From positions 1-64,000 of the forward strand of contig WIAH01000004.1 of the NCBI GenBank assembly GCA_014055525.1: a stretch of DNA of 64,000 nt, in the 5' to 3' direction. The notes beneath the pieces were generated by a model, which did no database searches, was not told where the DNA came from, and saw nothing but the letters and a program-made list of their open reading frames with translations. The translations under genes and the position numbers were made by a program. Shown here in pieces: positions 1 to 12,415 of this stretch; position 1 is the stretch's first letter, and every line of letters begins with the position of its first letter. The DNA is from Nitrospira sp. CR1.3 (GTDB lineage Bacteria > Nitrospirota > Nitrospiria > Nitrospirales > Nitrospiraceae).

Positions 1-136
1 CCGGGGTATAGCAGAGCCCGCACCCAACGGCGCTCGTGGTTCCTCGGCTAAGTGTGTGCGATAGTGTTTCGAGGATGTATCACCCATGTTCGTTTCTGCG
101 CTTGACAGTCAAGACAGTTGCTGTCCCCCTTCTTAC

Positions 137-171
137 AGGGACAGTCGCCAATCGGAAGGGCGACTGTCCCT
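137..171 (-). terminator. strong hairpin just past trpA
   Basis: A perfect 13-bp inverted repeat, AGGGACAGTCGCC and GGCGACTGTCCCT with a 9-nt loop, begins 2 nt beyond the trpA stop codon in the direction of transcription. It is placed as a terminator or 3' stabiliser of the trp operon. No run of T follows, so a classic rho-independent terminator is not proven. A further GGGACAG/CTGTCCC pairing is possible with the sequence at 121-127. It may instead be one copy of a dispersed REP-like element. Confidence 0.45.
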
Positions 172-172
172 C

Positions 173-987
173 TCAGTGGGCTGCTGTCTGGCGAGGCTGC
201 ATCGCGGCTTTGAGCGAACGAACGAAGCCGGCGACGTGTTCGACCAATGCTGAATCCTGTTGATGGGCGGCTACCTGTTTGACGATCGCGCTGCCGACGA
301 TGACGCCGTCGGCGATGGCGGCCACGCTCTCTGCATCGTCCGGCGTCGCGACGCCGAAGCCGACGGCGATGGGAGTCTTCGAAACTTTTCTGATCTTGTC
401 GACGTTCTTACCGACCTCCGCCACATTGTTGAGCTTCGCTCCGGTGATGCCGGTCAGCGAGACATAATAGACGAAGCCCTGCGATTGCCGCGCCACGTAG
501 GCCCGCCGCTCGGAGGTGCTGGTGGGCGCGAGCAGGAATATGAGTTGGAGTCCGGCAGCCGCAGCAGGCTCTCGCAACGGTCCGGCTTCGTCAGGCGGCA
601 TATCCGGCACGATCAGCCCGTCGACTCCGGCTGCGACGGCGTCCCGGCAGAACTCCACGGGACCGAACGCATGGATGCTGTTGTAGTAGGCCATCAGCAC
701 GAGCGGAATCTGCGTCCTGGTTCTCAGTCGCGCGACCATCGGCAGGATTTTTCTTAACGACGTTCCGCTTCGGAGCGCCCGCTCCGCCGCCCGCTGGATC
801 ACCGGCCCGTCGGCGATCGGATCGGAGAACGGCACTCCGAGTTCGATGACGTCCGCGCCGGCTCCCTCCAGTCCCAGAACCAGCTGCTCCGTTTCATTGA
901 GAGTCGGATCGCCGGCCATCAGATAGGTGATGAGCGCGGATTCTCCACGCTCATGAAGCCGGGCAAAGGTGCGATCGAGCCTGGAGG

Positions 988-991
<4 letters not shown>
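173..991 (-). CDS. trpA: tryptophan synthase alpha chain
   Basis: Cleaves indole-3-glycerol phosphate to indole and glyceraldehyde 3-phosphate and passes indole to TrpB in the cytoplasmic alpha2beta2 complex. The 272-residue protein has the family length. It shows the signature [17 protein letters not shown] with the catalytic Glu and Asp, and the phosphate-binding [11 protein letters not shown] and [11 protein letters not shown] segments typical of the TIM barrel. Its ATG overlaps the trpB stop codon (ATGA), so the two are translationally coupled. Last gene of the trp operon; a strong hairpin follows the stop. Confidence 0.97.
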
Positions 992-2181
<1,190 letters not shown>

Positions 2182-2224
2182 GGGGTTTCTTTTCCGCGGC
2201 GTCATCGGGGCAGTATAAACGGGC

Positions 2225-2884
2225 TCAGGTTGAGGAGACAACTCGGGCGGCCTGCACGAACGCGCGCACTTTCTGCGGATCTTTTTTGCCTGGAACGGAC
2301 TCCACTCCGCTGCTGACGTCGACGCCGTAGGGACGTACAGTGCGGATGGCCTCGCCGACGTTATCGGGAGTCAATCCGCCCGCCAGCAGAATGACGGCGG
2401 CCTTGGCTGCTTCCGCCGCGAGGGTCCAGTCCATCACCCGACCGGTGCCCCCGTAGGCCTCTTCGGCGTACGTGTCGAGTATGAAGCCACGGACTCCGGC
2501 GCGGCCTTGAAATTCCGCCAGCGCGAGGAAACTGCCTCGATCCCTGACCCTGATCGCTTTTAAGACCGGTCGGGCCAGCTCCAGGCAGTAGGCCGCTGTT
2601 TCGTCTCCGTGCAGTTGCGCGAGAGCAATCCCGCAGTCGTCCATCAGGTCACGAACGACTTTCAGCTCCTCGTTGACGAACAGACCGACAGGCGTCACCA
2701 TCGTAGGCAGGGTAGCAATAATCTGCTTGGCGACGACCGGCTCCACATAACGAGGGCTTTTCCTGTAGAAGACAAATCCCAAGGCGTCCACTCCGGCAGT
2801 CACCGCGGTTGCTGCGTCTTCCCGGTTGGTGATGCCGCAGATCTTGATCTTGACGGCTTGGGTTCCGCTGCCCATCAGGGACAT
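2225..2884 (-). CDS. trpF: phosphoribosylanthranilate isomerase
   Basis: Catalyses the Amadori rearrangement of phosphoribosylanthranilate, the third step of tryptophan synthesis. The N-terminal KIKICGITN carries the catalytic Cys, and the later [15 protein letters not shown] and [11 protein letters not shown] match the family, including the catalytic Asp and phosphate site. The ATG at 2884 lies inside the last codons of the small lipoprotein gene upstream, so translation is probably coupled. About 219 residues, as expected. trpF is a separate gene here, not fused to trpC as in enteric bacteria. Confidence 0.94.
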   Translation of the reverse strand: MSLMGSGTQAVKIKICGITNREDAATAVTAGVDALGFVFYRKSPRYVEPVVAKQIIATLPTMVTPVGLFVNEELKVVRDLMDDCGIALAQLHGDETAAYCLELARPVLKAIRVRDRGSFLALAEFQGRAGVRGFILDTYAEEAYGGTGRVMDWTLAAEAAKAAVILLAGGLTPDNVGEAIRTVRPYGVDVSSGVESVPGKKDPQKVRAFVQAARVVSST

Positions 2885-3189
2885 TTTTGATTGCTCCGCC
2901 GCTCGATGTAGGCATCCTTGTACACCCACTGGCAGGCCGTTCCCTGGCCGTCAAAGCTGATGGTAATGGTGCCGGTGCTGTTGGGCGCCCACACGATCGG
3001 CCACTCGCAGGCCTCCCCGCCTGACTTAAACGTGTGGCAGCGGGTGGGAATGCCCTGGTCCCTGACCCGGTCATCTTTGGAGGATCCGATCCAGCCGTTC
3101 CACGACTCGTCCGACTTGCCTTGCATTCCTTCGGCGCAGCCATAGAGCAGAAGGCCCACAGCGGCGACCATGACCAGTTTGATCATCAT
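2875..3189 (-). CDS. small lipoprotein inside the trp operon
   Basis: Unrecognised 104-residue protein. The N terminus has a short hydrophobic segment ending in LLLYGC, a lipobox-like site, so it is probably a lipid-anchored exported protein. The mature part has Cys residues at about 51, 60, 86 and 103, which could form disulfides, and many Trp and Gly. Its ATG overlaps the trpC stop codon and its end overlaps the trpF start, so it is locked into the operon. Nothing visible links it to tryptophan synthesis. Confidence 0.8.
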   Translation of the reverse strand: MMIKLVMVAAVGLLLYGCAEGMQGKSDESWNGWIGSSKDDRVRDQGIPTRCHTFKSGGEACEWPIVWAPNSTGTITISFDGQGTACQWVYKDAYIERRSNQKCP

Positions 3190-4022
3190 TGTTTCTTTCC
3201 CGGGGTTACTTCGCCGGTCGGCACCCCGCGAAGTTCCGCGATCTTTGAACCGATGGAATCGGCCTTGATCAGGGATTCGCCGACCAACATGGCGTGGATA
3301 CCGGCCTCCAGCAGACGCTCGACGTCGTCACGCTTGTGGATGCCGCTCTCGCTGACGATCAACTTATCGGCCGGGATCCGCTTCGCCAGGCGGAAGGTGA
3401 CGCCCAGATCCGTGGAAAAGGTCTTGAGGTCCCGGTTGTTGATGCCGATCATGCGGGCGTCCGGAATCCGCTCCAGGACTCTGTCCAGTTCGCGCTCATG
3501 ATGCGTTTCGAACAGGACGTCGAGCGAGAGCTCGCGCGCCAGGGCGTAAAAGTCGACAAGTTGCCGGCGTTCGAGCGCCGCGACGATCAACAGGATGGCG
3601 TCGGCTCCGTAGGCCCTCGCTTCATAGAATTGCACATCGTCGACCATGAACTCCTTGTTGAGCGTCGGCAGCGGAACCGCCTGTTTAATCTCCCATAGGT
3701 ATTCCAGACTGCCTTGGAAAAAATCCTTGTCCGTCAACACGGACAGCGCGGAGGCTCCATGCTCCAGATAGGACTTGGCGAGGCCGACGGGATCGAACTG
3801 TTCCTGAAACTCCGGCCGAAGGAGACCGAGACTCGGCGAGGCCTTCTTCACTTCCGCGATCAGAGCCGGACTGGTCGCGCTGCGCGTGGCATCGAGAGCG
3901 ACGGCGAATCCCAGCGGACCGGGCGCGTCCTGAATCTTCGCTTTCAACTCCGACAGGTAGCCGCGGCCTTGCTTATGCCTGAGCTCGGCCTTCTTGTGTT
4001 CCAGAATGCGCTCGAGGATCAT
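3186..4022 (-). CDS. trpC: indole-3-glycerol phosphate synthase
   Basis: Closes the indole ring from carboxyphenylaminodeoxyribulose phosphate, with loss of CO2. The 278-residue single-domain TIM barrel shows LIAEVKKASPSLG with the catalytic Lys, VLTDKDFFQGSLEYL, LNKEFMVDDVQ, the GINNRDLKTF segment, and ESGIHKRDDV with the phosphate-binding region after it. The N-terminal ILERILEHKKAEL is also typical. It starts 6 nt after trpD and its stop overlaps the start of the lipoprotein gene. Confidence 0.96.
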   Translation of the reverse strand: MILERILEHKKAELRHKQGRGYLSELKAKIQDAPGPLGFAVALDATRSATSPALIAEVKKASPSLGLLRPEFQEQFDPVGLAKSYLEHGASALSVLTDKDFFQGSLEYLWEIKQAVPLPTLNKEFMVDDVQFYEARAYGADAILLIVAALERRQLVDFYALARELSLDVLFETHHERELDRVLERIPDARMIGINNRDLKTFSTDLGVTFRLAKRIPADKLIVSESGIHKRDDVERLLEAGIHAMLVGESLIKADSIGSKIAELRGVPTGEVTPGKKQ

Positions 4023-4028
4023 ATCCGG

Positions 4029-5042
4029 TCATCCTTGATTGGAATAGGATACCAGTCTCGCCAGCTTTTCGGCAGCCGCTCCTGAATCGATGGTGCGACC
4101 CGCCAGCTTGAACCCTTCCTGCAGCGTCTTGGCCCTGTGCCCGGCGACCAAGGCAGGGGCTGCATTCAGACAGACCACATCGCGCTTCGGCCCCTTGCGT
4201 CCCTGGAGGATGTCTCTCGTGATGGCTGCGTTCTCCTGCGGGGTTCCGCCGGAGAGTTCTTTCGGTGAAACCCTGGTCAGGCCGAATTCGGACGGGTTGA
4301 GCACGTAATTGGACAGGACTCCTCCCTTCGCTTCGGACACCAAGGTGCGATCGGCCAACGTGATTTCATCGAGTCCGTCCATGCCATGCACGACAAAGCA
4401 ATGCTGAGAGCCGAGGTGCATCAAGACTTTGCCGAGCAGCTCGGTCAGTCGCGGTTCGTACACGCCGATGACCTGGACGGCGGCTCCCGCGGGATTCGTG
4501 AGCGGTCCCAGGATGTTCAGCATCGTGCGGATTCCCATTTCCTGACGTGGCGCCGAACAATGCTTCATCGCTCCATGGTAGAGCGGCGCGAAGAGGAAGC
4601 CGATGCCGATATCGTTGATACAGTCGCCGACCCGATCGGTAGACAGATTGATGTTCACGCCGAGGGAAGCGAGCACGTCGGCGCTCCCCGACTTCGACGA
4701 AATCGACCGGTTGCCATGTTTGGCCACGGTCAATCCAGCGCCCGCGACGACAAAGGCCGCGGTGGTCGAGACGTTGAAGGTGTGGCGCCCGTCGCCGCCC
4801 GTGCCGCAGGTATCGACGACCAGGGGATCGCCGACGGCGATTCGGACGGCGCGATCGCGCATGGCTCTCACGGAGCCGGCGATCTCCTCGACGCTCTCGC
4901 CCTTGAGCCGAAGCCCCATGAGGTAGGCGGCGATCTGGGCGGGGGTCGCGGCCCCGTCCATGATCTCGTTCATCACCTCTTCGGCTTCTTTTTCGCTTAA
5001 GGAGGAGCGATCCGCAAGTTTTTCGATGGCCTCTTTGATCAT
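4029..5042 (-). CDS. trpD: anthranilate phosphoribosyltransferase
   Basis: Transfers phosphoribose from PRPP to anthranilate, the second step of the pathway. The 337-residue protein has the family length and shows the glycine-rich PRPP site DTCGTGGDGRHTFN, the segment AKHGNRSISSKSGSADVL, and MGIRTMLNILGPLTNPA. It is not fused to the glutaminase, which is a separate gene 43 nt upstream. Confidence 0.97.
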   Translation of the reverse strand: MIKEAIEKLADRSSLSEKEAEEVMNEIMDGAATPAQIAAYLMGLRLKGESVEEIAGSVRAMRDRAVRIAVGDPLVVDTCGTGGDGRHTFNVSTTAAFVVAGAGLTVAKHGNRSISSKSGSADVLASLGVNINLSTDRVGDCINDIGIGFLFAPLYHGAMKHCSAPRQEMGIRTMLNILGPLTNPAGAAVQVIGVYEPRLTELLGKVLMHLGSQHCFVVHGMDGLDEITLADRTLVSEAKGGVLSNYVLNPSEFGLTRVSPKELSGGTPQENAAITRDILQGRKGPKRDVVCLNAAPALVAGHRAKTLQEGFKLAGRTIDSGAAAEKLARLVSYSNQG

Positions 5043-5085
5043 GATGCGATGGGGAGAGGCTCGAGGTTAGAGGTGAGATGACCTT

Positions 5086-5649
5086 TCACAGCTTCAGGAA
5101 ATTGCGGAGCAAGTCCTTGCCGGCGGTCGTGAGAATCGATTCCGGGTGGAATTGCACGCCTTCCGCCCCGAGCGTCTTGTGACGCAGTCCCATGATCTCC
5201 CCTTCCGCGGTTTCGGCCGATATGTCGAAACAGGAGGGCAAGGTGGCCCGCTTGACGACCAACGAATGGTATCGAGTGGCCTCGAAGGGGTTGGGGAGGT
5301 CGCGAAAGACGGTTTTGCCGTCGTGCTGAATTTTTGAAGTCTTGCCGTGCATCAATCGATCGGCCCTGACGACATCGCCTCCGAACGCCACAGCCAGAGA
5401 CTGATGGCCCAGGCAAACGCCGAGCAGCGGCAGCCTTCCGGCGAAATGTTTGATTGTTTCCACCGATATTCCCGCCTCGTTCGGCGTGCAGGGGCCGGGA
5501 GAGATGACGATGTGGCTTGGACGTAGGGTCTCGATCTGTCCGATCGTAATCCTGTCGTTCCGGTACACCCGGACATCCTCCCCCAACTCGCCGAAATATT
5601 GCACGAGGTTGTAGGTGAAAGAATCGTAGTTGTCGATCACGAGCAGCAT
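5086..5649 (-). CDS. trpG: anthranilate synthase glutaminase subunit
   Basis: Class I glutamine amidotransferase, 187 residues, that supplies ammonia to TrpE. The oxyanion strand [12 protein letters not shown], the nucleophile elbow GVCLGHQ and the triad segment GVQFHPES are all intact. As in many bacteria with a single such gene, it could also serve as PabA for folate synthesis. It lies between trpE and trpD, separated from trpE by 90 nt that hold an inverted repeat. Confidence 0.94.
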   Translation of the reverse strand: MLLVIDNYDSFTYNLVQYFGELGEDVRVYRNDRITIGQIETLRPSHIVISPGPCTPNEAGISVETIKHFAGRLPLLGVCLGHQSLAVAFGGDVVRADRLMHGKTSKIQHDGKTVFRDLPNPFEATRYHSLVVKRATLPSCFDISAETAEGEIMGLRHKTLGAEGVQFHPESILTTAGKDLLRNFLKL

Positions 5650-5662
5650 GATTGCTTCAAGA

Positions 5663-5734
5663 GCCTATAGCGTATAGCAAATAGCACGTAATCGATGAAG
5701 CTCTTGTTCGTGCCATATGCCATTTGCCATATGC
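5663..5734. repeat. imperfect inverted repeat of TATAGCA-like units
   Basis: The 90-nt gap between trpE and trpG holds two 25-nt arms, at 5663-5687 and 5710-5734, which are imperfect reverse complements (about 17 of 25 positions). Each arm is built from short TATAGC or TATGGC units. In RNA the mismatches are mostly G-U compatible, so a long hairpin could form within the operon transcript. It may tune expression between trpE and trpG, or be a mobile REP-like unit. Confidence 0.55.
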
Positions 5735-5739
5735 TCTTC

Positions 5740-7236
5740 CTATTCGAGTCCCTGCTCCGCCATCTCGATGGCCTTCATCATCGCGCGCGCCTTGTTGCAG
5801 GTTTCTTCATACTCGTGCTCAGGATTCGAGTCCGCCACAATGCCGGCGCCGGCCTGGATGAAGGCCTGGTGCTTCTTGATCACCACGGTTCGGATATTGA
5901 TGCACATGTCCATGTTCCCGGAGAAGCTGAAGTAGCCGACCGCCCCGGCATAGGGTCCGCGCCTGGTCGGCTCCAGTTCATCGATGATCTCCATGGCTCT
6001 GATCTTCGGCGCTCCCGACACGGTTCCGGCCGGGAAACAGGCGCGCAGCACGTCATAGGCGGTCTTGGAGGCGTCGAGTTGGCCGGTCACGTTCGACACG
6101 ATATGCATGACATGGGAATAGCGCTCGACATGCATCAGTGAATCGACGGCGACCGACCCGGATCGCGCAACGCGGCCGACATCGTTACGGCCGAGATCCA
6201 CCAGCATGACATGCTCGGCCCGTTCTTTGTCGTCGGCGAGGAGCCGACGCTCCAGTTGTTGGTCCTCCTCTGCCGTATTGCCGCGACGACGCGTGCCGGC
6301 GATCGGCCTGACGGAAATGACTCCGTCCTCGCAGCGCACGAGTGTTTCCGGCGAGGAGCCGACGAGCTCAACCCCGGCCACGCGTAGGTAATACATGTAG
6401 GGCGAAGGGTTGACCACGCGCAAGGCGCGATAGAGCTGCAGCGGCGGCGCCTGCACGTTGGTTTCCCACCGCTGGGAGAGCACGGCCTGCACGACGTCGC
6501 CGGCTCGGATGTATTCCTTGGTCCGGTTGACCATTTTTTCGAAATCCGCCTGGCTCAAGTTCGAGGTGAAGGTGATCGGCCGGCGCCGTCGATGCGGCCT
6601 GGCGCGGCGGAGGGGGCGGCGTAGGCGCGTGATCATGCGCTCGATTCGCTCGGTGGCCGCGCGATAGGCCCGCTTGATGTCACGGTCATTGGTCGACGTG
6701 ACATGGGCGTTGGCCACGACTTTGATTTTCTGGGCGACGTTGTCGAATATCAGGAGCGTATCGGTCATCAGGAAGGCAAAGTCGGGCAGATTGAGATGGT
6801 CCTTCGAGCGGGTTGGAAGGTCTTCGAACGTGCGGACCATGTCGTAGCTCAAAAAGCCGACGGCGCCGCCGACAAAGCGGGGGAGATTCGGGACCGTCAC
6901 TGGGCGATAGCCCTTCATGTGCTCGCGGAGCCGTTCAAGAGGATTGCCGCGGCTCGGGATGCGTTTCTTTCGTTTGCCCCGGACATGGATCAGATCGCCG
7001 CGATCTTCGTAAATCACGACCGGCGAGCCGCTCCCGAGGAAGGAATAGCGGGCCCACTTTTCTCCCCCTTCGATGCTTTCGAGCAGATAAGCGGTCGGGC
7101 CGTGGTCGATCTTGGCGAAGGCCGACACGGGCGTCTCGTAATCCGCCAGGATCTCCCGATAGAGCGGAATCAGGTTCCCCTCACGGGCATGCAGGCGGAA
7201 CTGGTCGAGACTTAATGAGTATTGCGCAGTCGGCAC
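5740..7236 (-). CDS. trpE: anthranilate synthase component I
   Basis: Converts chorismate to anthranilate with ammonia from TrpG. The N-terminal LLESIEGGEKWARYSFLG holds the LLES motif of the tryptophan feedback site, which favours TrpE over PabB. The C-terminal catalytic part shows SSPETLVRCEDG, the PIAGTRRRG segment, DLGRNDVGRVA, and FPAGTVSGAPKIRAMEII. At 498 residues it has normal length. Odd feature: an Arg-rich linker at about residues 204-221 between the two halves. It starts 12 nt after the LysM gene. Confidence 0.96.
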   Translation of the reverse strand: MPTAQYSLSLDQFRLHAREGNLIPLYREILADYETPVSAFAKIDHGPTAYLLESIEGGEKWARYSFLGSGSPVVIYEDRGDLIHVRGKRKKRIPSRGNPLERLREHMKGYRPVTVPNLPRFVGGAVGFLSYDMVRTFEDLPTRSKDHLNLPDFAFLMTDTLLIFDNVAQKIKVVANAHVTSTNDRDIKRAYRAATERIERMITRLRRPLRRARPHRRRRPITFTSNLSQADFEKMVNRTKEYIRAGDVVQAVLSQRWETNVQAPPLQLYRALRVVNPSPYMYYLRVAGVELVGSSPETLVRCEDGVISVRPIAGTRRRGNTAEEDQQLERRLLADDKERAEHVMLVDLGRNDVGRVARSGSVAVDSLMHVERYSHVMHIVSNVTGQLDASKTAYDVLRACFPAGTVSGAPKIRAMEIIDELEPTRRGPYAGAVGYFSFSGNMDMCINIRTVVIKKHQAFIQAGAGIVADSNPEHEYEETCNKARAMMKAIEMAEQGLE

Positions 7237-7248
7237 GGCTTGACCCTT

Positions 7249-7896
7249 CTACTCCTGACCAACGATCAGTTTCTGACCCACTTCGATGATGTCGTCCGGC
7301 AACTTATTCCACTTCCTCAAGGTCTCCAATCGAACTCCATAGCGCCGGCTGATCCGGTACAGCGTTTCGCCTGGCTTCACCACGTGGATAGTCGGAGACC
7401 CGTGGCTCGGCGCGGCCGCCAAAGCCTCTGTCTGAGCCGAAGCCGCAGCCTCGTCCGGCATCCCCGTCACTCCCGAGCCCATCAGATCGCCGGTGTTGGG
7501 AACGGCCTCTACTGGCGGGGCCTTGTGGACTGGCGCCGCGCGCTTCATATCGGCCCTGGCTTTTCGCTCGAGCAGCGCCGCCTCTTTGATCGCTTCTGAT
7601 TCTTCCTGAACCCGGCTCATCTGTTCCCGGACCGCTTGGACCTGGGCGGTCAGCTCGCGATTTCTGGCTTCATACTCCGCGAGCTCTTTCTTCGAGCGCT
7701 TCACTTCGTTATCGAGCTCCGCGGTGCGTTTTTCTTCCTGAGAAAGCAGGCGCTGAAAGTTCAGGCTGCGCGCCTTCTCCGCCTCGTATTTCTCGGAGAG
7801 GACGCAACCGCTCAGAATGAATCCTCCGCAGAGGATGGCGAAGATGCGCATACCGGAATGTGAGATCAATGTTTTCACTCGTCTATCCTCCTTCAT
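7249..7896 (-). CDS. LysM-domain lipoprotein
   Basis: Probably a lipoprotein that binds peptidoglycan. The start at 7896 follows a strong GAGGAGGG site. Residues about 16-33 form a signal peptide ending in a lipobox (ILSGC). A coiled coil of Glu, Lys, Arg and Ala follows (about 35-110), then an Ala/Pro-rich linker, then one C-terminal LysM domain beginning HVVKPGETLYRISRRYG and ending in QKLIVG. It is the first gene of the transcription unit that continues into trpE 12 nt later. The coiled coil plus LysM layout suggests a cell envelope role unrelated to tryptophan. Confidence 0.85.
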   Translation of the reverse strand: MKEDRRVKTLISHSGMRIFAILCGGFILSGCVLSEKYEAEKARSLNFQRLLSQEEKRTAELDNEVKRSKKELAEYEARNRELTAQVQAVREQMSRVQEESEAIKEAALLERKARADMKRAAPVHKAPPVEAVPNTGDLMGSGVTGMPDEAAASAQTEALAAAPSHGSPTIHVVKPGETLYRISRRYGVRLETLRKWNKLPDDIIEVGQKLIVGQE

Positions 7897-8137
7897 GTAA
7901 CCCTCCTCTGACGGCTTGAAGCACTCCCTCTTGCAGCTGGAGTCTGCTCTGGCTGTCAAACCATCCTACATTCAGCTTGACGGGGTTTCATACCATAGAG
8001 GCTAACGCGGCGAAAGTCAAAGGCTTTATGGACACCCGATCGTTTGACCGCCTCCCCGCCCCTGTGCTAACGTCCCCCCGGTTTTCGACTCCTTCGGATC
8101 TCGTCCCGTCCGGAAGTTCGTACCGTATTCGTCCTGA

Positions 8138-10171
<2,034 letters not shown>

Positions 10172-10174
10172 GGT

Positions 10175-11455
10175 TCAGCCGACCAGATTCAGGTTGGGCG
10201 CTTCGACCGAGACTGGCGATTTTTCCTCCCGGAAGATCTGGACGCTGCGAATGGAGCGGGGCTCCGCTTCGTGAATGAGGATGCGGCAATTGCCGATGCG
10301 GACTTCTTCGCCGACTTTAGGGATGCGCCCGAGTTCCTGCTGAATCAGTCCGCCGATGGTCACGGCTTCGTCGCCGAGATCGACCTTCAGGAAATCGTTC
10401 ACCTTGCGCACCTCGGTTCTGCCGTGCACCAGGATGTGATTCTTGCCGATCCGCTTGATCAGCTCCTCGGTGATATCCGTTTCATCCATGATTTCGCCGA
10501 CCACTTCCTCGATGAGGTCTTCGAGCGTGACGATGCCCATCACGCCGCCGAATTCGTTGACCACCACCGCCATATGGCGCTTGTCCTGTTGAAACTGCTT
10601 CATGAGGTCGTCCGCCGTTTTCCCGGCCGGAACGAACAGGGGCGGATAGGCGATGTCTTTCAATTTGAAATCAAACTGTCCTTTGGACAGCTCGGTCAAG
10701 GCCCTCGTCTTGTAGAGGATTCCGGTGATGTTATCCATCGTGCCGTCGTAGACGGGAATGCGCGAGTATTTGGAGTTATAGAGCAGCTCCTGCGCGTCCT
10801 TCAGGCGCAGATTGCCGTCCAGCGAGAAGACGTAAAGCCGCGGCGTCATCGCGTCTTCCGCCGTAATGTCTTTCAGCTGAAAGACGTTCTTGATCATCTT
10901 GACCTTCTCGACCTCGATCGCGCCGGCCTTGCCGCCCTCGTCCAACATGATCTTCAGCTCCTCTTCCGTCACCAACGGAAGCGTCAACCCCTTGCCGCCG
11001 GTCAATTTATAAATGAGGGGGACCATGAAAAAGAGGATTGGCCTGAGCAACACCTGCACCCAATAGACGGGGTAGGACATGTTCAGCGTGACGGGCACCG
11101 CAAACTTGGCGGCCAGGGTCTTCGGGATGACGTCCACGGAGACCAGGAGCACGAAGGTCAAGAGGCCGACCACAACGGCGATCGTGTCATCAAAAAACGT
11201 CCTGCCCCCATAGGTATTCAGGGTCAGGAATGTGGCGTACATGGGAATCGCGGTTCCCACCAGCCGGTCGCCGACCAATATCGTGGACAACAGCTTTTGA
11301 GGGTCGCTGCGAAGGCGCAAGGCCATCTTGGCTCTGGCGTTATGGTTCTGGGCCAGGGCCCGCAGCTTCGTCTCGTTGACTGAGAAAAAGCCGATCTCCG
11401 CGGTCGAAATCACGGCGGAAAGAACAATGAGACCCAACAGAATGGCAATATCCAT
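10175..11455 (-). CDS. CNNM/CorC-family membrane transporter
   Basis: 426-residue inner-membrane protein of the CNNM/CorB (hemolysin C-like) family, linked to Mg2+ or Co2+ transport. The N-terminal DUF21 part has about four membrane segments and begins with [19 protein letters not shown] pair of CBS domains follows ([13 protein letters not shown] ... [17 protein letters not shown] and [24 protein letters not shown]), then the CorC_HlyC domain (about 340-415). The ion carried cannot be read from sequence. The 273 nt upstream hold no gene that I can support and should contain its promoter. Confidence 0.9.
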   Translation of the reverse strand: MDIAILLGLIVLSAVISTAEIGFFSVNETKLRALAQNHNARAKMALRLRSDPQKLLSTILVGDRLVGTAIPMYATFLTLNTYGGRTFFDDTIAVVVGLLTFVLLVSVDVIPKTLAAKFAVPVTLNMSYPVYWVQVLLRPILFFMVPLIYKLTGGKGLTLPLVTEEELKIMLDEGGKAGAIEVEKVKMIKNVFQLKDITAEDAMTPRLYVFSLDGNLRLKDAQELLYNSKYSRIPVYDGTMDNITGILYKTRALTELSKGQFDFKLKDIAYPPLFVPAGKTADDLMKQFQQDKRHMAVVVNEFGGVMGIVTLEDLIEEVVGEIMDETDITEELIKRIGKNHILVHGRTEVRKVNDFLKVDLGDEAVTIGGLIQQELGRIPKVGEEVRIGNCRILIHEAEPRSIRSVQIFREEKSPVSVEAPNLNLVG

Positions 11456-11728
11456 GAAGTTCCAGAAGTTAGGGACGACCGACCGGGGCGATCACTCGAT
11501 AAGGCTTAAGGAGCATGGCGCGCTCCTTCCCGTTTGAGACGATCGAACAAACCGGAGAAGTGGGGGGGAGCGGCACGGCCTGAAAGAGACCTCTGAGTCC
11601 GAGACTAATCATTGGTAAGTAGATGTATCACACGCGCTACTGAGGGGCAAGCGTATTGAAAAAACACGTCACAAAATCAAATGGTTGCATCGCATCACCG
11701 CAAAATCCAAGGGATTTGTCCAGGCGAC

Positions 11729-12415
11729 CTAGCTGTCGTCTCTGAACACAAAAGGTTGGACGGAGAGGTTGGACTCGAGATCGGCTGCCGCTGCCTCTGC
11801 CTGGGCCTCTGTACGAAACTCTCCCACCTGTACCCGGTAGCGGCGGCCTTCTGGCAGGTCTACGGTCTGGATCCGCCCAGTGGCATAGAACTTTTTTGCC
11901 CGGTTCAGCAGGCTCATCGCGTTTTGCGGCTCGGCGAAGGCCCCCACCTGGATTCTGAGGGCTCCCATCTCGGCGGTCCGACCCTCGAATCCGACGACCC
12001 GAAGCTCAATCTGGTCAGTTCCACTGCCGGTCATGCCCAGGGCCTGCGCCCCGGCGAGAGAAAGGTCGAGAATGCGGCCTTTGGCGAAGGGGCCCCGGTC
12101 GTTGATCCGGACGGTGACCTGGCGGCCTGAGCTCACGGAGCGCACCACGGCGACGGACCCGAGCGGCAGGGTGCGATGCGCGGCGGTCAATTGATGCATG
12201 TCGTATCGCTCGCCGTTGGCGGTTTTGTTCCCGTGAAACCCGGGACCGTACCAGGAGGCGACGCCACGTTCGACAAAACCGATGGGGTATCCTGGGAAAT
12301 AAACCGGTTTGGGGGCGGGACTACTGCACCCGGCAGTGATCGCAATCGCGGCGATCAACAAGAAAGGAAGCACAAGAGAGGACCACGAGCGTGGCAACCC
12401 CCTCGCCATTTTCAA
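11729..12415 (-). CDS. rlpA: RlpA-like lytic transglycosylase with SPOR domain
   Basis: Rare lipoprotein A family, which cleaves glycan strands lacking stem peptides at the septum. The signal peptide ends in a lipobox (AITAGC). The double-psi beta-barrel shows GVASWYGPGFHGNKTANGE and the RINDRGPF and DLSLAGAQALGM segments. A SPOR domain at about residues 150-225 (IQVGAFAEPQNA ... YRVQVGEF) would target it to septal peptidoglycan. Its ATG overlaps the stop of the ACT gene. 228 residues. Confidence 0.93.
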   Translation of the reverse strand: MKMARGLPRSWSSLVLPFLLIAAIAITAGCSSPAPKPVYFPGYPIGFVERGVASWYGPGFHGNKTANGERYDMHQLTAAHRTLPLGSVAVVRSVSSGRQVTVRINDRGPFAKGRILDLSLAGAQALGMTGSGTDQIELRVVGFEGRTAEMGALRIQVGAFAEPQNAMSLLNRAKKFYATGRIQTVDLPEGRRYRVQVGEFRTEAQAEAAAADLESNLSVQPFVFRDDS

